In this document: in pieces, positions 11,046-21,268 of the stretch
Layout of the letters: every line of letters begins with the position of its first letter
Position numbering within the stretch: position 1 is the first letter of the stretch
Assembly: GCA_021234155.1 (NCBI GenBank)
Contig: JAJEKV010000084.1
Coordinates: forward strand, 3,783,702 to 3,847,701
Direction of reading: 5' to 3'
Source of the DNA: Isoetes taiwanensis
Lineage: Eukaryota; Streptophyta; Lycopodiopsida; Isoetales; Isoetaceae
Length of the DNA stretch: 64,000 bases
Notes under the pieces: generated by a model
Databases searched by the model: none
Told to the model about the DNA's origin: nothing
What the model saw: the letters and a program-made list of their open reading frames with translations, nothing else
Position numbers and translations under genes: made by a program

Positions 11046-11890
11046 TTCCCAATCTGAAAGCCACCTGTTTTACCTTGATCTTGAGCCAAACATCATCTCC
11101 AACTTTGAACTCTCCATTTGTTCGATGCTTGTCGGCCGATGCTCTTCCCGACGACTTCTTCGCTAGCGATAACCTCGAACTTCTTCCACGAAGCCGCCGT
11201 GATATCGGCCAACATCCGCTGCGAAACTTCTACTTTGACACGGGTTGTGCCAAGTGTCCGGAGTTAAACACTGATAGCCATAATTGATCATAAATGGCGA
11301 CATCTGGACGATTCACACTTTAGTGCTATTGTAATATGCAAACTCCACCAAGTGAATGAATTCTTCCCACATACTTTGCTTATTCCGCATATAGTTTAAG
11401 TAGCATGTCTTCTAAGATCCTGTTGGTCCGCTCCCGCTTAGGCCATCCGTCTGAGGATGATACCGTGCTCATGGATAGCTTGGTGCGAGATCGTCGCCAA
11501 AGGGTCTTGCCAAAGGCACTCATGAACTTTGATCTCTTGGGAGATAATCTCCCTTGGCATGCCATGAAGCACGAAGATCTCTTTGGTGAAGAGCTTTCTT
11601 TGTATCCATAAATTTCTCGTATCTCCGCAAGGCACAAAATGTGCCATCTTTGACAACTTGTCGACCACTACCATCAAGGCATCCTTTTGCCTCTCATTTT
11701 CTTTTGGAGTCCTCGTGATGAAATCCATGCTTGATTACCTCCCACTTAGCGTTTGGTAATCGCTAATGGCTCTAATGCCCCGAATTCAAGCTGCTACATA
11801 CGTCTGGCATAGCTGACATTCCTTGATGTAGCGAAATTTTGCTTCTTCATTCTGGCCAATAATAGGCTGTTGCAAGACTTTGAAATATGT
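11046..11890 (-). pseudogene. Integrase zinc-binding and catalytic core
   Basis: On the minus strand, near 11800-11830, KECQLCQTY gives the CxxC of the HHCC zinc-binding domain. At 11728 MDFITRTPKENERQKD, then VVVDKLSKMAHFVP, is the first catalytic block of Ty3 integrases. LHGMPREI follows about 50 residues later, and about 11410-11460 in another frame reads YHPQTDG, the conserved post-DDE motif. At least three frameshifts occur. Confidence 0.85.
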
Positions 11891-11899
11891 TTTCATGAA

Positions 11900-13312
11900 T
11901 CCGCGCGGCCAGCTATTGGGCATTTGTGCGTGTCATGGAGGATCAACTTCCTTACACCGATGATTGGGGCACGCACAACTTGTTCTTTATGGTATAACGG
12001 GGTTGCCTTCCTTCTTATAATGCTTGAAGGCCTCCCGTTCTTTATCTCATTTCTAGCCTCCTTAGAGAGGCTTACCCATACTTCCCGAAATCACATCCAT
12101 TGGCAAGGACTCTTCAATCTTCTTACCAAAGTCGCTGGAGGCGTTGAAATTGCGTTGCAATGCACTCTAGTTGTCGGGGGTGCCTTGAAAGCGCTGTCTG
12201 CTACCATTGAGCTTCCCGGCTTGTAGACTATATCAAAGTCATATTCTTGAGGAACTCCATCCATCTCCATTTTGCCTCAGTTGAGGTGTGGTTGCGTGAA
12301 TACATATTGGAGGCTCGATGGTGGGGTATCCAATTGGAACTTCCTTCCCAAGAGATAGTGCCTCCATATTCTTAATGCCCTGACGACAGCGCAAGCAACT
12401 CGATGCGTCGTTGGGTAAGCGTCTCGGCGTCGTTCATCTTCCTGGAATCATCGCTACCACGTTCTTCTTGCATAAACCTTTGCACAGCAGCTATCTTACT
12501 GCGCATCCCGTTGCTACAAAGCTTATCTTTCTCCCGGGTTAAATGAGGTTAAGGCTGGGCTGTTGTTAAAGCTTCCTTCAACAATTCAAATCCCTTTTGG
12601 GCTTTCTTGTGCCAATGCTCTACCCAATCTTTCACCTTCTACGCCCTCGTCAGTGCATTACTTGGGGCTGCTATCTTAGCAAAGTTCTTCCACGAACTTC
12701 ACGTAGTACCACTGCTTAGGCCGAAAACTTCTGACCTCGTGCACATTCTTGGTGGCAGGCCCTTTGAATCCTTTGCTTCAATCTTGGCGGGGGTCAGGTC
12801 GAGATGCTGTCTGTAGAGATCACACATGACCAAGGTATTCCACCTTCTACATTGCGAAGTGGCGCCGACAACTTGGCATTACAAGCTGGTGCCTCCTCAA
12901 CTTCTCTAGCACCCTTCTCCAAGTGTTGCCGCGTGCTCTTCAAGGGATCTGCTATACACCAAAATGTCATCAAAAAAAACAATCACAAAGGTGTCGGGGA
13001 ACTCCACGAAGATATAGTTCATGAGCCTCATGAGCGTTGCGGGAGCATTTGATAAGCGAAGGCATCACTTTGTGAACTTCGTAATGCCCATCTGCGTCTG
13101 GCGGTCTTGTGGATATCCTCCTCCTTTATCCTTATCGATGATAACTTTGACCTTAAGTCAATTTTGGAAAGATCTTTGCTCCTTGGAAGGCTGATCCATC
13201 AAGTCATCTGATCTTGGGCGCATACTTGTTCTTAATGGTGTGCTTATTCAGAAACGTCTATAGTCTATGCACATCCTCAAAGATCCATCCTTCTTCTTGA
13301 CAAAAGAATGGG
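11900..13312 (-). pseudogene. Reverse transcriptase and RNase H
   Basis: At 13265-13312 the minus strand encodes [16 protein letters not shown], the RT fingers motif. At about 12950-12985 it encodes [14 protein letters not shown], the YxDD-type catalytic site (F in place of Y). YLGHVIS follows near 12800-12830. The stretch 11900-12790 fills the RNase H and connection position, but I cannot point to its catalytic residues. Many indels break the frame. The second copy at 24271-24795 is cleaner. Confidence 0.85.
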
Positions 13313-13659
13313 CTCGAGCGGGCGAGACACTAGGTCTAATGAAACCTAGGTCGGCGGCTCTACTGGCCTTCTTTAGCTCCGACAACTCTGCGTTGTCATT
13401 CTATATGGAGCCTTGCTTGTGGGTTTGTTCGGTTGAGGTGCTATCTACGCGCCGACTCCCCTATAAGGAGGGGCTGCCCGATCTCATCTGGAAGAGATGG
13501 GTGGAACTCCAAGTGATCAACTTAGCTATTTGCCTCGGCAACTTCTTGAGCATCTTGTCTTCTTTGCTTCCTTCCAATTCCATTCACTAATCTCAAGCTT
13601 GAAGATGTATGCTACCTGCTCTCCTCTTGATGCACTTGAGCAGTAGTTTAGAAGACATA

Positions 13660-14020
13660 CAGCGCATGATGGGGACAACTTCTTTGCACATTATCTCAAT
13701 GATCTTGCCCGTCAGTTGTTGGGAAGGTCACCTTAAAACTTTCCACAATCAATAATGGCCCTGCTGGTCCAAGGTACTCCATACCTATTATCCAAGTCAT
13801 ATTCTTGGATGCTCATTACCTCCGCCCCCCATGCGGATCTTAATCCCCGGCAAGTCGATGTCAAAGTTGATTCTTTTTACTGCTTGATCGCGCTACTGCT
13901 CCACTTGCTAAGACAAGCGGGCCTTGGCTTTGACTTTAATGGTTTCAACTTCAACATTTGAACCATTACGGGAGATGCAAAGTTATGGCTACTTCCTGAA
14001 TCTATTAGGACTATAAATGA
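13660..14020 (-). pseudogene. Retroviral-type aspartic protease
   Basis: The minus strand at 13988-14002 reads DSGSS within FIVLIDSGSSHNF, the active-site D-[ST]-G of Ty3 proteases. The order gag zinc knuckle (about 14190), protease, then RT fits Ty3 polyproteins. The duplicate at about 25480-25495 reads DS-stop-SS, because CTGAA has become ACGAA there. Confidence 0.8.
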
Positions 14021-14149
14021 CTTGGCCTTGGCCTTTCCATGTGGAAATTACTTTATCTTGGCTCTCTGCTTGCTCTCGTATCTATTAGGCAAAAGATATG
14101 ACACTCACCACTGAATGTAGTCGCGGGCCTCCTCATCGTAGTGCGTCGG

Positions 14150-15480
14150 TCAAAAGTGTCCCAATCTCCCAACTCTGCTAGCCTTTGCACTCATGACATA
14201 TGGGCGGTTAATTTATTCTTTGGTTTGGAAACACACAGAAACAAAGGCTGCTTTTCTATGCACTCTGTCTCTTCTCCTTGGGCATGGCTGCTACAGAAAG
14301 GATCGCTTGCTTTGGAGTAGTTTGACCCTTCACTGTTTGTCTTTGAAAGATGCTGCTTCTTCTCCTGGCTGTTTCCCTTGATTGCCACTATATGGGGCTC
14401 TAGCTTTGAGTCTGGGGTGTTGTTCTCGGGCTAAGGCACTGCTTTGCCTTGCCTTTATCTTGGTAATCTTTATTTGCCTCACGCCCACTATTACGAGGTC
14501 TGTTCCTTGCAAACTTATTGCCTTGGACTCGCCCGATCTTTCTTGGGTTTATTGCCCGCCCAAAACTGCGGATCTCCTCATTCAGACCTTCAATGTAGCT
14601 TTCCCTTTGCGTGCTTCTCTCCTAACTTTGGCACATCTGACCTTAGCCTCATAAATTCCTCGTGTGTATTTGTCTTGACTTGTTGCCTTCTTTGCAACTT
14701 AGAGGCTTCTTTGCATCATCTTTGGACTTGTGCTCTCTTTACTTGGGACATAATGGGCGGCAGAGGCTTTAGCAAACTTCTTGAACACACCAAGCATCCC
14801 TGGCAAAGCCATGAGCCTTGGCATAGCCCTTCCACCAAATGCGTCTTTCGCTCCCAGGGTTATTTATTGCCACCCCTTTATCTTATCCCTTCATACCATA
14901 GGCATTGCCGTATTAAGCTCATCTCGTCAAGCCAAGCCTCTGCTTCCATGCACGACATTGTTCTACTTTGAGAATTGCTTTCGAGCTTCCTGGCCTTCCA
15001 AACATTTCCCAATGCTGAGTCTACTTTCTTACGGTAGTCGAGGAGGTTCTTGTGTCCCTTTATGGGTCCCTCAGGGTTGGTTCCTGCACTTGCCTTTAAA
15101 TGCGCTTTCGGACTTGGTTACGCTCTTCTTCTTCCTCGGAATCGGTCGAATCGAGCTTAGTGGGAGGAGTCCAGGCGCTGGGGACCTTCCTCTCTTGCTC
15201 CTCTTCTTGTCTCTACATTTCTCGAGCCCATGCTGCTTGGCGGTTGGCGTTACCCACAACACACGCTCCACGCGTGCGGCTAGCAAAGCCTTTATCTGCT
15301 CGGTCGGTCCTCATTTCGCGATATTTCTTCTTACGGGGTCATTTGTCCAAATTCTTCAAGCGGGTTTCTTGCGGCGTGGCTGGGCGAGACTCTGTTCCCA
15401 CAAAGTTCCCTTGGTTAATCGTTCTCTGGCAGCTCGGGCCTCCGGCGCATACACAAGTGGTTCATATCTACATGGTTAGT
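14150..15480 (-). pseudogene. gag, with CCHC-type knuckle remnant
   Basis: This is coding-like minus-strand sequence in several frames. At 14187-14198 ICHECKG gives the first CxxC of a zinc knuckle. At 15071-15286 a basic stretch contains PRKKKSVTKSESAFK, which aligns with RFPRKKKSVTKSVAAFK in the second copy (26461-26922). In retroelements gag forms the particle and binds RNA. The frame is broken several times. Confidence 0.65.
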
Positions 15481-15899
15481 TTTCCTTGCTTTCTTGCTTT
15501 ATTTATGTTTGTTGGCATGGTTGAGGGACACAAAATATATCACAAAAACATTTATAGTGCAAGAGAATGTTATATTTATATTTTTATATTACACTAATAC
15601 AAGAACTTGCAACTCACGCTAATCATTTGTTGATCTTGGGTAAGATGGATTATCCTCCAAGAACTTTTTTCACTTGAAGCTGTTCCCCTTTGAATGGCCC
15701 AAGTTCCTAGAACATTAGGTGGAGATCCACCTGTAATGCTCTTGCTAAATCTTCTATTAGCGGTGGGAGGTATAAAGGCTGCTGTCATCACGGCAGGTCT
15801 TTTGCCGCTTTGTAAGGTATGGCGAAGTGAAGGCGTCGGTGCTACGCTCTTTTCACGAGGATTGCATACTTTCGGTGTTAAGGGGATTAGCGGTGCATG

Positions 15900-17162
15900 C
15901 CGACCGAATCACGAGGTGCAATCAGCGGCGATACTCCTTCCCTGCGCCTCACGGGGGTGAATTTGCGGTGGATAACTTGCTATTCTTCCATCCATCAGCA
16001 ATGGCGGTAATAATGGCGTAATGACACAGTCGTTGCGAGATGGGTCCTCGGCCACTTCGGTATCCTTCGGTGTATGCGCCGAAATCATCAACCTCCGCAG
16101 GTGGTGAGCTCCACAGTAGTCATTGGTATTCTTTGAAGCCCTCGAGGTCGGGTTAACTGTCCTATCAGGGGAGGTTACGGGCGAGCTTGCGTTAGGATGT
16201 TTGAGGTGGCATAAGGATCCCCATCTGTTCACGGAGAGCAAGGAACTCTTCCTCCGTCGGTAGCTTGTTCTCGACCTTATGCGCCTCCATGATCTGCTGA
16301 TGTTCTTTGTAGGCTTGGATGTAGGAGGTAAACTCTCGATGTAAAGTGTCGGCTTCCCTTACTTGGAGGAAAGTCGGACTCTCCTCGGACGATGAAGTCG
16401 TCCAAGTCTGTTCTTAGGGTTGGTGCGGCAACTCTTCGGTTGGTATTCCCTTTGCACTCAGGAGTTTTGAATGTAGCTTGGGGCAGAAACTCCTCACCTT
16501 GATTATAATGGGAGCTAGGCTTGTGATGCCTAACTTGGGGGTGGCAGCGACTACTGAGAGTCTGTAGGCTTCTTTTGAGAATCTTACCACTCTTTCGCTC
16601 GCTTGTCGCTGCTCTCTGCTAGGTCGAGCTCAACATCTTCTTCCTCCTCCTCCAGTTCTGTTCATCAGGAGTCTTCTTCCCTTCCTTTCACTCTGTTTGT
16701 TCATGCGTGTGAGGAAGGTTGTTCTCTTTGCTACGGCTAATGGATCCGCGTCCATGGGGGAATAGGTTTCCCCCACAATGTTCTCGACTTGCGGTGGGTG
16801 AGAAAGATTGCCGGCGGTGTTGAAAAGTACTTGGTCTGTTGGCCGGTTAGGACCATTGGCTCCGAGGTGTGCGGTCGCGCTTTGTTTGTGGTATTTGGCG
16901 ATGTTGGGACATCGTCTAATCTTTTGCACTACGAGGACTGTCTAGGAACAAAATATCCTATACAAGGAGGGGAGTTGCACTAAGCTTTGGTTCTACCTAG
17001 CTTGGAACTTCGATCAAGACTCTACTATAAAAAATTTTGAGATTGGCGTGCAAGGTTGCTTGGGCGTCTACCTCCTTTCTGAAGATACGGAAGATTTGGT
17101 CGAAATCGACTCCCTGACATGGTATTTGGTATTTGTACCATCTCGGAAATCGAAGTTGCCAT
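15900..17162 (-). pseudogene. Extra unit G2 between LTR and gag (possibly gag N-terminus)
   Basis: An ATG at 17162 in good context (AATCAATGGCA) starts MATSISEMVQIPN about 115 bp downstream of a TATA box. Further downstream, at 16630-16929, a frame reads VGETYSPMDADPLAVAKR followed by a basic KQSERKGRR. Around 16200-16300 a frame reads EFLALREQMGILMPP in a helical, charged context. The pieces are in different frames. It may be a separate cargo gene or an extended gag start. No family recognised. The second retroelement copy is truncated just before this unit. Confidence 0.4.
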
Positions 17163-17277
17163 TGATTAATTCGCGAGAAGAAGGTAACAAATGGTTGCAA
17201 GAGCCTCGAGGGGAGTTAGGAAATCGGCTAGAAAGGGCAGGAGGCGATTTGCGGGGTGCTATGTGAAAGTGGCGGGT

Positions 17278-17287
17278 CTATTTATAG
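17278..17287 (-). promoter_or_regulatory. TATA box of unit G2
   Basis: The minus strand reads CTATAAATAG, a textbook plant TATA box, about 116 bp upstream of the ATG at 17162. Two copies of a ~70-bp repeat lie further upstream. Confidence 0.65.
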
Positions 17288-17475
17288 AAAAGGGAAACCC
17301 TAATTTTTTGGATGACTTGGAAATTTCTAGGATTGGGTAATTCTAACTTATCGAGGTCAAAATAGGTTTTGAGGACTATAGGAGATGCTTGAACAAGGCT
17401 AGGTTACCTAAAAAGATGCTATCACGATAGGTTGAAGGTGACTTTGACAAGTCACGGTGAAGAATTGGTAAGAGG

Positions 17476-17750
17476 TCTCACGACTTTAGCCTCGCTTCAA
17501 TCCTAACTTTTTGTTTTGCGGCGAGGCGCGAGCTGTGAGACATCAGTCCCATTTTAGATTAAAGGTGTCAATTTGGGTAAACTAATGGTGTAAGGAAGGG
17601 TGATGGGCTCACCAAATTAAGCCAGAATCGACCCTTATTTGGTCAATTTGGAGCTGTTTGGTCAAGTTTGGGGGGAGGTCTCACGACTTCGCCTCGCTTC
17701 AATCCTAACTTTTGTTTTTCGACGGTAGCGGCTGTGAGACATCATGTCTC
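17476..17750 (-). promoter_or_regulatory. Paired upstream repeats of unit G2
   Basis: A ~70-bp element (plus strand GGTCTCACGACTT ... CCTCGCTTCAATCCTAACTT ... GTGAGACATCA) occurs at 17476-17545 and 17675-17750. Its ends GGTCTCAC and GTGAGAC are inverted, so it could form a stem. Related copies sit upstream of unit G1 at 19328-19390 and 19545-19600. Confidence 0.6.
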
Positions 17751-17905
17751 GGCTCCCAAATATCCCTATTTCACGAAATAAAAGCTAAAACTTATTAATT
17801 TGCTCTAATTACTCAAGTTTATGTCATCAAAGGTACACAAAATTGCTCTATATTACAAAATTTTTAATTATTTACAACAAAAAAAGTTTCTAAGAGCGTT
17901 CTCCC

Positions 17906-19131
17906 TTAATGCGGGTTCATAAGACTCATGTCTTGTAGCATTAAGGTTACCGCAGGCGTGGATAGTGCAGGTGTTGAATCTTCAAAATGTTGCACTATCT
18001 TTGCCTCAACCGCCTCTTGCATTGCCCGGCCCCTCGTCGTGACTCTAAAATTACGTTCTATAGGCACACATAACTTCGCCGACTTCCGAAGCGAAGGGGG
18101 CGAGGGGGATTAGGAGGCCCGGAAGCTCTTGGCTGGGAAGTGTCTAATCTCCATTAACGCTCTTCTCTCCACCTCCTTCTATCCAGCTTTCTTCACGGGT
18201 GGCGGCTTGGGAACCTTGGGCTTCGGTGGTGGCGGCCTTAGGGTTTCTTTGCTTAGTTGAGTGCGCCCTCCCTCGATGAACTTAACCTGTTTTCCTCATA
18301 ATATTTGTTATAGGCCTCCCATTTCTTCATGTAGGCCTCGTGCTCCCTCATCTTTCTCTCATAAATCTTCACCACAGCCATTGGCGTAGGCTTCAGGGCG
18401 GGTCGTGGTTTGCTTCTTTCTATCCCATGCCGGTTATTCGGGGGCTTACGCACTTGGTCTTCTTTGGGGTTGCTTTCAGTGCAGCTGCTTTCGAGGTACT
18501 TCTTGCTTTCGTCGCTGGATTCTTGGAAAACTTCCACTGCGTTAGGGTTGAAGTCCCCATCGAGAAGAGTCGTCGGAAGGAGGTTTGGGGGTTCGTCGGG
18601 TTGCTTGCTCCTTGATGATAATGTTGGGGTTGGCCTCTTCCTTGGCCGAGGCGGTCCTTTGTTCTCCTTATGCGACCACGAACTTCCCTTTTGCTTCCTT
18701 CTTTTCTTCTCTTGTCTTTTGTTCCTCCTCCTTCCTTTTCCTCTTTTTGTCCTCCCTTCTCTTCTGTAGAATTTCATTACTTCGATGAATCTTCTAAAGT
18801 TGCTTTACCTCCGGCTGGCTCCAAACCCGTCACTTGCTCATCTGCTTGTTCTGTTCTTTGCCGGATCTCCCTCTCTATTTCTTCATACACCTCCCTCGTC
18901 TAAATGCGTCCATGGAGTTTGGTGATGTGGCCTCGTCCTCCTCCACGCTGGTTGAAGACATCGATCAAATCGAGAGGTGTCTTGCTCTTCGTCCGAAAGC
19001 GAGCGATCCCCTCTTGCGAGCCTCTCACGAGAAGCATCTTCGAATGATCTGCATCTCGGGTGTGGTGGTTTTTTTAACGGCGGCGCTTCCTTCGGTCTGT
19101 TTGGTTCGGGCCATGTTTCTGGGATCGTCAA
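17906..19131 (-). pseudogene. Extra unit G1: basic, proline-rich protein
   Basis: A minus-strand ATG at 19131 starts MTIPETWPEPNRPKEAPP. After frameshifts the coding continues as a 174-codon stretch (18253-18777) beginning MKFYRREGRTKRGKGRRR. That stretch has an acidic middle and a charged helical segment (KIYERKMREHEAYMKKWEAY). Downstream comes a proline/lysine run (KPKVPKPPPVKKAG) and an end at 17906 (MSLMNPH-stop). The total is about 400 residues. It lies between the 5' LTR and gag, where Ty3 elements normally carry only a leader. I do not recognise a domain. It could be a captured host gene or an accessory ORF. Confidence 0.5.
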
Positions 19132-19213
19132 TGGGATAAAAGAAAGATCGCCCTAAGTTGGGAAGAAGCGGATTTCTAGGGCTTGGGCGAAAAAAAATGA
19201 GTGGGTTCTACAT

Positions 19214-19223
19214 CTATTTATAG
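19214..19223 (-). promoter_or_regulatory. TATA box of unit G1
   Basis: The minus strand reads CTATAAATAG, identical to the box of G2, about 83 bp upstream of the ATG at 19131. Confidence 0.65.
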
Positions 19224-19327
19224 CTTGGGGAATTTTTAGGTCAAAACTCAAGTTGCTCTGTTTAACATGCTAAGGCACCAATTTATCTAAAACTTATACT
19301 TATTTCAGACTTTTCTACCTATTGGTC

Positions 19328-19600
19328 TCCACTGACTTGCGCCTCGTTCCAATACTAATGTTTGGTTTTTGACGGTAGCGGTAAATGAATCAACTTTCCC
19401 ATTCTAGGGTTTTGGGTAATTAAAACATGCTATTCTAACTAATTCCTATCTTAGAATTAGCCTTACCACATTATTTATCTCAAATTCATCATGTTTTGGT
19501 GTTCTTGACTTCGATGTCTCCATACTTAGCCTAAACTTCAAAACAAAAAAGTTAGTTTTCGCGACCGGTAGCGGTGAGACCACCAAGGAAAATTTTGGCT
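19328..19600 (-). promoter_or_regulatory. Paired upstream repeats of unit G1
   Basis: Two degraded copies of the G2 upstream repeat lie at 19328-19390 and 19545-19600, sharing GGTCTCC, CCTCGTTCCAATACTAA and GACGGTAGCGG. The spacing of about 215 bp resembles the 199 bp at G2. Confidence 0.5.
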
Positions 19601-19766
19601 CATTCTTTTTAATCTTGTTAAATTCAATTCACTTAATTGTTACTAGCTTAGCATAACTACAAAGGTGAGAAAAATTTTTTCCCACTTTTTTGAGGCTTGA
19701 GGATCCTATCAAGTTAGTACTCTTTGGGAACATGAGTAGGTGCTTTGCTCTTGGTCTCCAAGAACA

Positions 19767-19781
19767 TTGCTGCGATACCCT
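19767..19781 (-). other. Primer-binding site (initiator Met tRNA type)
   Basis: The plus strand TTGCTGCGATACCC directly before the LTR corresponds, with small errors, to the complement of TGGTATCAGAGC. That is the site pairing with the 3' end of plant initiator methionine tRNA, used by most Ty3 elements for minus-strand priming. Confidence 0.65.
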
Positions 19782-21268
19782 TGCGTCCCCTACTATTATC
19801 GGTGCACTCGCAGGTATACAAGCGAGTTCTTCCCCACACCGGCTCCATCTTGTCGGGGCCCTCCACATATCGCGCACCGTAGCGAGGTCGGGTGGGACAT
19901 TCTACCCGTCTCCCTCAGGGCCTACCTGGCTGGCGGGCGTAAACATACATGTCGGTAGCACATACATCAGCATCTGTGACCATCACCGAAGGATGGTCCC
20001 CCATCCTCTGCATAGACAAAGTCAGCACATCACATAGGATCTACCCAAGGCTGGACTCAAGGATGACTGGCGGCAGGGTCTCCGAGTTGGATTTGGGAGC
20101 GGCATGGCAATGGTTGGGCGGCATAACATGGCATAAGTTGTCCACTCCATCCGCCCCTCACATTGCACTTTGCGAGTAGGCTGAAAAGTGTTGGGACCTG
20201 GCCAGCCGGATGCATAGCCGAAGAGGGCTATTCACGGGTCTCATCCTCCCGGTTCAGATGGGGCAGGTGGGGATCACTCCCTCAGGAGATCTGCATGCTA
20301 ACTCAAAGGTGACTAGAGGGCCCTTTGCCGTATTCGTGAACCTTTGGAAAGTGTACACCACTTCACGGGTGTCGAGCCCATGCCTTACACTTTTCGGTGG
20401 TAAGCCATAGACCCTAGTCACAATGATCCCGGTAGGCTTTACACACCGGGGATCGTTCAAAATCGAGGACATGAACCTCCTTTTTAGCCCGGTCGGCCTT
20501 CACCCTGACCGGGTGTGGCTCTTGTACCGCCAGGCGAATCTGGTGTGCTGGGGAGGCTACTCTGGGAGCATCAACTACAAGCTTTGGGGCCTCTACCCCC
20601 TTCCCAATACAGGAGTTCACGAAATACATCATCCAAATATATCACGAAAGAACTAAAGAACTAGATCTAATCATAGGTTAGGTTCTTTAGTTAGTGTCGA
20701 GATCTAAGATCTAGATAGCTACTATGGGCAATTTAATAGTCTAAACCTACTGATTCTATGACTAGAAGGCGGTTTAAGCTATTAAATTGACCAAATACAT
20801 CCTTGAGTGGCTCCTCGACACGAGTTCAACCATCCTGTTTGGCTGATCCGAATTGAAGGCCCGAGGCGCAATTAAACTTTAGGCGGCGTCTGGGAGGCGG
20901 TTTGGCTCTGGGGCAGTAAAGCGAGCTCTAAAACCTAAGGGCGAAAACTAGCAAGCTAGGGTTTTCCTACCCTAAATAGACATGGGGGTTTAGGCTAGGG
21001 TTTCCAATTACCCAATTTGGCATGTGGGATAATGGAAAAGGCCCCACCTTTAGTGGCTAGGTGGCAAAATATGCCAACATGGAAAGGTGTGCCCTCATTA
21101 ATGTGCACATGTGCACATTAATAATATATGAACACTCTAGCAAGTTGCCCCTAGGGCTACTTACCTGGCTATCCGTTGGCGTACCGTCAATCGGGATGGC
21201 GTGTCTGCAGCGTGGCGTGGCGTTACAATGTATGTCACGGGGCGTATCTTTGTCTTTGGCGCGTCACA
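19782..21268 (-). repeat. 5' LTR of the full element, shared with the second copy
   Basis: This aligns along its length with 8256-9774 and ends GCGTCACA. Its right edge is again followed by a polypurine tract (21269-21281, TTCTCCCCCTTGA on the plus strand). It therefore acts as 5' LTR for the left element and 3' LTR for the right partial copy. Confidence 0.88.

Larger units (their letters stand above)
8256..21268 (-). mobile_element. Ty3-type LTR retrotransposon, full element
   Basis: Two directly repeated LTRs (8256-9774 and 19782-21268) flank about 10 kb. On the minus strand the order is 5' LTR, primer-binding site, two extra transcription units, gag, protease, reverse transcriptase/RNase H, integrase with chromodomain-like tail, polypurine tract and 3' LTR. 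The pol order (RT before integrase) defines Ty3/Gypsy. All frames are broken by frequent indels. The left insertion point matches the unoccupied duplicate at about 34289. A second internal region follows the 5' LTR, so no right-hand target duplication can be assigned. Confidence 0.9.
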
